Positions 1 to 9,600 of a stretch of DNA of 11,205 bases are shown here, piece by piece. Positions within the stretch are counted from its first letter, which is position 1. Each line of letters begins with the position of its first letter. The notes under the pieces are model-generated. The model had not been told where the DNA came from, searched no databases, and saw nothing but the letters and a program-made list of their open reading frames with translations. This DNA comes from SMTZ1-83 sp048883405 (GTDB lineage: Archaea; Asgardarchaeota; Thorarchaeia; Thorarchaeales; Thorarchaeaceae): NCBI GenBank assembly GCA_048883405.1, contig JBHLQS010000084.1, positions 1-11,205 of the forward strand. Reading direction: 5' to 3'. Made by a program: the position numbers and the translations under genes.

Positions 1-688
1 CTAGGTCACATGTCGACATTGGGTAGTATAGGAATCTTACACGGGCAGATGTGACATCTTGAGCCGTTACTTGCACTGTCTGGCTTAGATAGACCTCATC
101 GCTTGATTCGAGTAAATTACCGCTGTTCCAAATCGCCTCAAGAATCCAACCCATAGAGTCATCATATCCAGCTCCCGCATTATCCACAATCTCGAACATG
201 CCATGATGAGGATGGGCATTGCGTCCAGACCCTCCGCCAACTTCGGTGTCAGTGAGGGTCCAGCTATTGGGGACCAGTATATCTTCGCTGTTGTATCCAT
301 AACCTAACCATTTCTCGGCATGATATTCATTAAGCAGACCGTTGCTCAACACGTTATCAGTTGTCTGATGCAAATCATCTATTCTAACAACTACACCGTT
401 TCTCTCCCAATTGCTCGGAGTGGATGGATTCCAGTAGCTACTTGCACCGGAATCGAGATACAAAGTCTGGGAGTCAGTGACTAGTCCATTGAGGGTCACA
501 GGAAGTGCGGTGCCTGTTCCAGATGTTGATATGCCTTCTGAGGCGAGATTGCCTCCTGAACGGGGTGCTGTGGATGCAAACTCGTTCTGAGGTTCAGAAA
601 CCATGACCGAGCTCAGACTTGTAGGCGCAACAATTAGCATTACAGTGAGGAAAAGCATGAGCAGCTTTGGAATCGATGGTTTCGTCAT
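1..688 (-). CDS. Exported protein with signal peptide and beta-type domain, 3' partial
   Basis: The reading frame from ATG at 688-686 stays open for 229 codons and leaves the window at base 1 without a stop. The start is supported by GGAGGTG seven bases upstream and by the ATGA overlap with the preceding stop. The N-terminus is a classical signal peptide: basic MTKPSIPK, hydrophobic core LLMLFLTVMLIVA, then PTSLSS, with cleavage likely near residues 25-32. A Ser/Gly/Thr-rich linker follows to about residue 65. After it comes a Trp/Tyr/Gly-rich segment with SYWNPS, NSWTLT (about 143), AHPHHGMFEIVDN (158-170), GAGYDDSMGW (172-181) and VRFLYYPMS near the edge. The alternation looks like a jelly-roll or carbohydrate-binding-type beta sandwich, but no named family was recognised with confidence. 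It is probably an extracellular partner or paralogue of the giant protein. Whether it also continues into Ig-like repeats cannot be seen. Confidence 0.9.
   Translation of the reverse strand, partial: MTKPSIPKLLMLFLTVMLIVAPTSLSSVMVSEPQNEFASTAPRSGGNLASEGISTSGTGTALPVTLNGLVTDSQTLYLDSGASSYWNPSTPSNWERNGVVVRIDDLHQTTDNVLSNGLLNEYHAEKWLGYGYNSEDILVPNSWTLTDTEVGGGSGRNAHPHHGMFEIVDNAGAGYDDSMGWILEAIWNSGNLLESSDEVYLSQTVQVTAQDVTSARVRFLYYPMSTCDL
685..688 (-). other. ATGA stop/start overlap between the two genes
   Basis: The TGA stop of the giant gene (687-685) shares two bases with the ATG of the next gene (688-686). Together with the strong ribosome binding site, this implies one transcript with translational coupling or reinitiation. 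No room exists for a separate promoter or a terminator between the genes. Confidence 0.9.
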
Positions 689-3600
689 GGCTCTGCACCT
701 CCATTATCTAGAACAGTTCTCACTAATTCATCCACAAGATTTCTTGGTAGATTGGCTACCTGTTCCATGATTGATTTGATCTCATGCTCTGGCAGACCTG
801 CTCCAATCAGCCTTTGCCTGAGCTCAGCCATTTCGGATTCTGTTAGTCTATCGGTATCCGCCTCTGTGGAAGCGTTATCGTCCATTGGCTTCGCAGATTT
901 CTTCTTTCCAATTCCTTCGTCACTGGTCAGGGGCCTTCCTTCAATCACTGCACGAGCTTGAGCTGCAAGGTCCTCCAAGAAACTCTCTAGAGACTTGCCT
1001 GCTGTTTTGGCCTGCTTTATTGCTTGCTGAGTGATGACCTCTTTGGTGAAAGCGACCTGTTCACTAAGCTTCATCTTTGAAACTTCTTCCCTGAAGTCCT
1101 CAAGTTCTCCGGATGTCATATCAGTAAGGATGGTCAGCTGAACTAGCAGTTCTTCTATCTCAGGAACGTCAATGCCGACAGAGAATCTGGGCATAGCATC
1201 TGGCTGTTTTGTAACTCCAACTCCAGCGCATGTTTCATTGAAAAGAGCGGCGATGATCTCTTGTCGATTTCTGATGCCTTCAGGTATTTTTGGAATCACT
1301 CCGCGTTTGAGTGCTTTTATCATCTTGTTCAGTTTCTTCAGCTTCTTTGGTACTTTGAAGACTCTCGACCACAGAAGTGCACCCACTACGACGATTGCAG
1401 TGATTGGCACACCATACAGGATTGCGCTCTGAATGAGCAAGTCGGTATCACTTGGCGCAATTTCTATTGCGATTGAAACTTCAGATGGCTGGTGGCTCTG
1501 TTTTGACAGGACAATTCTGATTACAGAGCTTCCCTGTTCAGGCTGAGATGAGATAGTTATAATGTACCAGCCGCCCCCATTCGGGTCGGACTCATTAGAA
1601 ATGACTCTAACATATCTTGTATTGAAACTTGTAACATTGACAAGTCCGTTCTCAATGCCAGCATTGTCATGAGTTGGCCAGATATCGATATACCTTACTC
1701 GAATTTCCCAAGTCTGAAGGTAGGAGAGTCTTATCGGAGATTGTCCGTCGTATATGAGGGTAGTAGGCACGACAACTATCGTGATATAGACACTGATAGA
1801 CGCTGTGGTTCTGTTTTCAAGCCCAATCTTTACAATCACATGATATGGCTCATCAGCTACATACCACCGGCTGGAATCAAACTCTATCGTATAATTGCCG
1901 CCAGATAGTTCAGCTATGGGCAAGCTCTCCTTATCCTCTATCATCGATGGATGTGTGAGAACTGCTTCGAGATATGTCGCTCCTGAGATTCCTCGTAAAT
2001 ACTCTGTATCGTTGTACAGGCATATGACATTAAGCAAATCTCCATGAGGAACAATTAGATTCGTTGGGTCATCATCTTGTGTGTTCACTTCGTCTGCATA
2101 TACCTCGATCTCGGTAGGAACGCTAAGCACTACAAGATTGAACACTCCTGTGCCACTCTCATGATTCTCTTTCCATAGATTCAGTATGATTGGATGTTCG
2201 CCTGGCGTTACGAGTGATGTGTTGACAAAGACTGAATAAGACCCATTTCCGAGGTATGAAGCCTGATCCTCACCTCCTAGCCAATCGAGATATGCATAGG
2301 CATCATTTACTCCAACGTTTCTAATGAGGTCCCAATAGGTGAAGCTCACGTAGCCGCTCCAACCCCAAATGTGAGTTGCTGTCTCTGGAGAACCTACCCA
2401 AGTCTTTAGACGCAATACTGTCAATGTTGTTGTGTTAGTTGCTACTGAAAATGTGGTATTTGTTGGCTCTGCGGATATTCTTATCGTATAGGTTGATGCC
2501 CTGAGGTCCTCAGTATCAAAATCGTAATAGAAGTAGCCTGGTCCGCCAATCAGAGTTCCACTCTCAAAGATCCCATTCAATGTTGTCCCAGACACCGACC
2601 AAGTAACAAGGCAATCTGATAGGCCCGTAGAGTATGGATCGACTGGATTCAGACTTGGCACCAAAATGTAGACACCTAGTCGGACAACATCAGTCCAATT
2701 GAATGCTCTGTTGGCATAGGTTTGAGTGGTGGCATCCAACCAGAGAGTGGAATCAATCTGGACAATCTTGACAGATATTATACCGAATGCTGTTACGAAA
2801 TTGTCCTTCTTCAATACGAGATTGAGTGTATACGTGCCAATGTCTTTGGTCCCTGTGTTCACTGACCCCGAGTAATAACCAGGCTCGCCAGGGACTGCAG
2901 GAATATAGGTTACGACACCCGGGGTGTCGCTCCAATACGCTTCAATGACTGCACCAGATAATGGAATACCATTGTGGGTGTCATTTACAAAGACTGTGAC
3001 ATTTACAGATTGACCTCTGTAAAGATCTTGAGATTGAAGTCCCCCCAGCAATGTCATCTCTGTTGGCAGTTTCAGAACATTGACTGTGACTTGGGCAGTT
3101 TTTGTTTGATAGTTCTGATAGGAAGCAGTTATTATCACAACATAGGTTGTCGCCCAGGCAAGCCTTCCTGTGTCAAGGCTAAAGGAATAGTTGCCCGGTG
3201 TATTTTCGGATAGAGTGCCTGTCAATTTACCAAACTCATAGGTGAGTGATGCCAGAGAAATTGGCAAGTCATGCGCTGTATCATTATAGAAAGCTGAGAT
3301 TGTTACATCCTCACCCCAGTAGACATCCGGAACATTTGAAGTGGACGTTAATTCAGCTGGGATTGGTAGAACCTCGACATTCACACTTATGTCGGATATG
3401 AAATAGTCAGATAGGCTGCCAGCTACTTGGAGAGTGTATGCCCCGGCATTAAGAGCGGAGCTCATCAAAGTGATTTCATATAGACCATTTCCCAAATCCA
3501 AATAGGACGAGGAATCAGTCCATGATAGAGTCAGAGATGCACCAGAAAGCGGGGCATCAAATGCATCTCTATCAACTAGCTCAAGGATTACAATTGCATT

Positions 3601-6600
3601 CTCTCCTTTCCAATTACTCACTTTCGAATGGATAGCAAACTCACCATTTCGAAGCCTAATCTGAAACGGAATCTGCAGTTCCACAGTTTGGTAGGGGTAA
3701 AGGTCAATCTCGACAATTAGAGCATCTGTCCCTGAAGATGCCGCATCCGAGCAGTTTACGGTCAATTGATAGGTTCCTGGAGATACAACATAGATGTTCC
3801 ATATGGATGGGGTCAATCCAGTTGACTTATACCTTACATTGGCAACAGCTTCGGCTCCAGTGATTTGCAGAGAATGATCAAGATCGTTGAAATTGAGTAA
3901 TACTGAGCAGTTGTAGTAGAGAGGGACAATGGATGGATTCGGTGCATCATTGGTGAGGATTGCTTGAACCAGCCTCACTGATCCGGTGAGGTAGAGTATT
4001 GTGGTGTTCCTGTAATATGGAGATAACCCCGAATCCCATAGAAGTCTGAGTCTAAATGTGAAGGTTCCTGTTGATCCCAAGGCATTTGAATCAACGACAA
4101 TCTCATATGATCCGTCCCCCTGAGTATCCCTCAACACCCAGTAGTCGAGGTTTTCAATAAGATTCGAAGGATTAAGACAATCGAATTCCACGAGAGCCCC
4201 AATTATTGCCAAGCCATTTCCTTCATCTACAAAAGTGGCAATCAGACTCATGTTGTCTCCAATGGGGACCGTAGGAGGTTGGCCTAGGGTGACTAGGCCG
4301 ATACGATTTGTAGTGGTGATGCTCACAGACACTTGGTCGGAAGTGTAGAAAGGCGCAACAAGGGGGTTCCAATTGACCAGCAATGTCAGATTCCAGTTGG
4401 TCACAAGTCCAGGTCCGAGAATCGTTGAGTTTATCTCAACATAATAGTCTCCAAGGATTTCAACAAGACTGAAGTCATCTTGCTGAAGCTGGAATCCACC
4501 ACTGAAGATTGTAACAAGGCTCTTGGTGATAGGTATTGGTTGGTCATTGCTGACGTCGCTATATATGAAAGCGAAGGTTAGATTATCTAGATAGAGGGCT
4601 TGGTTTGGTGGCACCACTATGTCAGCTCTCGCAGCGCGCTCAGTAATGCTCAATCCAACGCTGATGGATGAGTTTTTGTGATAGGGTGCTCCCAGCAGCC
4701 AATTCGCTCTCACCTGGACTGTATGCGATCCTAATCCGGTAAGTGAAAGCGAGTCAATAGAAATGTAGTACTCTCCGCCAGGAATGGCACTTACGTAGTA
4801 GTCAATACCCTCCAGAAGTTCTGTGATGCCATAATAGATGTCAATCTCCCCATTCTCAATACCTGAAATCGAATCCAAGTCTTGATAGAGTATTGTGAAA
4901 TTCACCAAATCAAGATAAGCTGTAGGCATTGGAAACTCAGTTAGCTGGAGAGATGATGATCTATACCTAAGCTGGAAGGATAGGTAAACATCAGACCCTC
5001 GATAAAATGGAGCTATATCAGGATAACTCATTCTAACATGAAGCACATAGGGAATCCCAATTTCCAGCATTTGGTTGTAGGTTTCTATAATAACAAGATA
5101 GTCTTGCGAAGATGCTCTCCACTGCGTATCGAATTCCCAGGTGCTTCCATTTAGAATTTCAATTCCAACGGGTTGACTGCCATTTCCGATATTGTCCGCT
5201 GTGAGCAGATCCTGATACTGTAGGATAGCAATGAGTGAGTCGTTGAATGGTACAAGCCCAATTGGATTTGCAGTAAGGGTTGTGAGTCGATATTGAATCT
5301 GGACAGACCTTGTCGCGGAGGCTTCAGCTATGTAGAAACTAGGGGACACAATTACTACTGTTAAATCAAAGGTGCCTGGTGTTGCGAAGCAAGTTGTGTT
5401 GAACTCTACTTCATAAACTCCTCCACCTATTGACAATACTGAGTAATAGGCGGCTGGTATAGGACCAACGCCATCCTCTAGACTGACAATGCACTCATCA
5501 ATTGGGACCGAAGGGTTCTCAGTAACGTCCAGATAGGTCACTACAAGGGTCACATTTGACCTAAAGGGAGTTGGAGGAGGTGTTGGATACTCAATCACCG
5601 TTTCCCTATAGAGCACAGTTATGAGCACAACATGGTCAGTGACATTTGCATAGAATGGAGTGCCCACCCAACTGACAGAGATTGTGAATGACTTCGAGCC
5701 GATTGACGCCCCCAATACACTTGTGTTGAATGAAATGTAAAATGTCATTGTGGTATCATTATACCAAAGAGAATAGTCAGCAAGACTAAGGACCACACTC
5801 AGCTGAGGTTTCTTTGCTATCGGAACAAGAATTGCATCCGTGGCATCATCAAATGTAAAGCTAAATGTTGCATTCACTCCATACGGCGAGCTATCTGGAG
5901 GATTCACTGACAGTAGCGTATGTCTTGCTGTTACTTTTACTTGTACAACGCTGGTCTTGTTTGGATAGTATGGTGCGACTCCAGCTGACCAGTTGAAGTA
6001 CACTATCATATTATACAAACCGGGTTTCCCAAAGACCGTGCTATTGAATTGGATAGTGTACTGCCCTGGACTGCCAAAGGGATCAATTTCCCATATATCT
6101 ATCAAAGACTCATCAATAGACTCGCTAACAAACACGATATACACATGAACATCCTGAGTTGTGTAGTTGGATATCCCGCCTCCGCCGTAGAGCTCACTAT
6201 AGGAATAAAGATAGCTCATGTTTTCCAGGTATGCTGTTGGGCCGGGTGAATCAAGAAGTGTTAACTTCGACTCTTCACCAATTATGTTGACTGAAGCGGA
6301 TGTCACTCCATTGAAGAACTTCGGACCAGGGCCAGTCCAATTAAAGTACACTGTGAAGTTATAGAGTCCTGTAGATCCAAAGACCGAAGCCGAAATGCGC
6401 AGGATGTGGTATCCGCTACCTAATGATGTATCATTCTCAAGGGAAAGGAAGGATATTGCTCCAGTTTGGTTTCTTACCAAGACATCAACGTTGGATGACC
6501 AAACGCCTACATCATTATCGATGTCACCATAGTAGAGGGAAACATTAACCACTCCTGCATAGCTGGTTGGCTCAACAATGCTTCCCAGCCGAAACTCTGT

Positions 6601-9600
6601 ATAGTGAGTTCTGATATTAATGCTGACATTGAAATAACCAAACTGATAGTTCTGCCCTTTTGAGAAGTTGAAGAGAATTAGATAACTGCCCAAGGGATCC
6701 GTATCGAAACTTGGGAAATCTACTCTGTATTCGGAACCAGTCCAGACAACGGCTAGACTATGAGTCCAGTTGTGGTTTAATGATGCGCCCATTATTGGTT
6801 CATCATTAGTAATATCCCAATAATCAACATAGAATGTGTATGTGTCCCCTAATGGTAGATCAATAGACGTCACAGTGGGACGAGCATATGCGTATGCAAT
6901 TTGCACAATCACCTCAAAAGCAAGTGTCTTGGCTTCATAGCCAACTGCATCTGCTGTGAGATTCACTGAGTGAGTGCCTTGATTCCAGTCAAAAACAATG
7001 ATGATTACATCATAGTACCCATCGCCAACATGCTGCCAGACTATAGAAGCTCCCTGAGCAGCTATCGTTCCTATTGTTATATTGAGGCTTCTATCGAGAT
7101 CAACATAATGAAGAGAAACCGTGACATTCGTGTTGTAAGTAGTTGCAACCTGAGGATATTCTGCTGAAGAGAGAGATGTACGAGTAGCCCTATAGGTGAA
7201 AGTAATCATTGGTGTTTGTGCATCTTCGTAAATCTCTGCAGGTAGGAAGTCCAGGAATATGATAATCTCATAGTTTCCTTCAAAGAATGCTCCTCCTCCA
7301 ATTGTCAGCTTATATCGGCCTTCAGACAGAAATGTCACTGTGATGGCATAGGGGCTTCCTGTGTCATTTTCCGCAGAGAATTTCCCTGATGCAATTCCAT
7401 TTATTGGACTTCCGTCCATTGCTGTTCCGGGTTCTGAGGCATTCACATGAAGGAACATCTCAAAATCGTCGCCATTGGGGAATGGATCGAGATGCTCCCA
7501 AGTTAAGAATACGTTTAGCTTCCGTATCACAACTTTACTCGATAGAATAGCATCGTCATAGTATCTTGGCGAGCTAACTGCTAGCAGTGTTACGTTGATT
7601 TCATTGACGCCAAGAGCCCATCCACTCGTGTCAAGCCAGAAGCTGTAAGAGAAGAATGTATCTGAGCCTCCAACCCATTCCACAAGTATGAGACTTAGAT
7701 TGCCTGCCGGGATGAATCCAGATCCTTCATCAGTATCAATATATGAAACACTCAGGTAGGTAAGAGAGCCAACAGGCGTTGTGGAGTTGATTTCGAGGGC
7801 TAGAGATGTCCTATGAGGTATTATGCTCAGCGTGATTGAGGCTGTCGCACTCTGATAGTTCTGTTTTGAGACTGCGAGATGAATAACATGCGTTCCTAAG
7901 GCGTAGTTACTTGTATCGATCATGACTGCATAGCTGCCATCACCAAGGTCAATGAATTGCAGGGAGGCTGTTGACGTTACAGTGCCTCCCGAAATCCCAA
8001 TTCCTCCACTGTCATCATTATACCATTGAAGCGTCGTATTGACTGTCTGACCCCATGGAACTTCAGCAGGATTCGAACCGGTTGTGATTGCTGTGGTTTC
8101 GATAGCTCGATACGTGAAAGTGACATCCAAGAAGCAAGATGACACTAATGATTCAACGGGGTCTGCAGTTATCCTGAATACATGAGTCCCAATTCCATAT
8201 CCAGAGCTATCAATTGATACAAGATACGTCCCATTTCCATAGTCAACCGGCAATGCAGAAAATGTTCCATTAGAGGTGATGGTTGCTCCGCTAATTGGCG
8301 AATTATCGAACGCATCTCGAAGATTCACCTTCACTATGAATTCCTCACCATAAGGAATCGGATTTGGAGGCACAGAAGTGAGATAGCTTTTGTGTGAGAG
8401 GTCGATATCTAGATAGTCAGTTGCATTTGCGTAGTATGGGTGATAAGAGTTGAATTCAATCCGCCATCGTCTCGCTTCGCCTAGATCAGAGGTGTTCATT
8501 GTTTTCCCATATCGGCCATTTCCTAGGTCATTCAAATGGACCAGTGTTGGTGTGCCTAGGACAGTCCAGTTTATGCTGACTGTGGCTCCACTCAGAGTGT
8601 TGGACGCCACTGTGTCTGTGAGCTCAACCTCCAGGTATACCTCTTCACCTACTTCTCTTGAGGTAGTATGGTCGGAGATCGCATCTGATGGAGCCGTAAC
8701 ACTGAGGGCTGTTGAATGAGTCACAATGAAGTTTCTGCTAAGGCTCCCTACACTCCCGCCCTGAAGGTCCATGGCGTTCCTGTATCGTATTCTGACCGAC
8801 CAAAGACCTTCTGACGCTGAGGGATCAAGACTGATGTCTGACGTGGTGTAATTGCCAATGGACTCTTCGATACCAACTGTAGCGAAACTCTGCGGATCCA
8901 GCTGATTCTGATATTCCGTCCGAATCCAATCGCTTGAACGTGCCACACTTGACACGCGCACTTCATCGATTTGCCCAATCCATGGAAACGACCAAGCCTT
9001 TCCCTCTGGATGATCTCCATGGCCGATTCTAAACGGTTCAGGCAGAGCCGATAGAATGTCATCGGTCTTTTCTAAGACAGCTGGATCAGGATCTCCATCT
9101 ATATAGAATCTCATGTAACTGCCATCGTAAGTGGCAACCACATGATGCCATTCATTGGGCGTGACAGTCTGGGATGTTGCTAAGCTATAATCAGCGCCAG
9201 GCAAATTGAAGTTAATGTTTTGACTATTCTCTGGCATGACCAGTCGATAGCCATTATACCATCCCTTGTGGTTTAATGGACCCATATTTGGATGCGTTGC
9301 AGAATATTGCATCCAGAGCTGGAGAGTGATTTGGCCTCCAGTGATATCGAGACTAGTGTCATTTCCGCAGTCGATGAAGTGATCAACAAAGTCCTGTCCA
9401 AAGCCAATTGCCCCTGTTGTCTGAGTCGGAACATAGCTCAAATTCCCTAGTCCACCTTGACCATGATTGCCATAGATGCCACTATCAACATACTCGCTGG
9501 CAAGTCCAGTCCCAATCTCTCCGAGATGCCATACCCCTGAGTAGTCCGAGTCCCAAACGCCCGAAGGATTCTCACGATTTGGAGCATATGGATTCCCATA

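Noticed and set aside
85..300. Minus-strand frame of 71 codons near the left end.
   Set aside because: It is out of frame inside the exported-protein gene (688 to 1), which has a signal peptide, a Shine-Dalgarno and coherent beta-type sequence.
685..720. A terminator or promoter between the two genes.
   Set aside because: The genes overlap by four bases and the surrounding sequence is coding. No T-rich tract, hairpin or free upstream region exists there.
1364..1436. The C-terminal hydrophobic segment as a sortase or archaeosortase sorting signal.
   Set aside because: No LPXTG-like or PGF-like motif precedes it, and about 225 residues follow it instead of a short basic tail.
1450..8742. The repeat array as a nucleotide-level tandem repeat or CRISPR-like structure.
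   Set aside because: The periodicity is at the protein level only. The modules are strongly diverged in DNA sequence and no short identical direct repeats with spacers were seen.
8748..9062. Minus-strand frame of 104 codons, and similar ones at 2753-2935 and 10902-11180.
   Set aside because: They are shadows in another frame of the giant gene, which encodes clear LamG and Ig-like motifs over the same bases.
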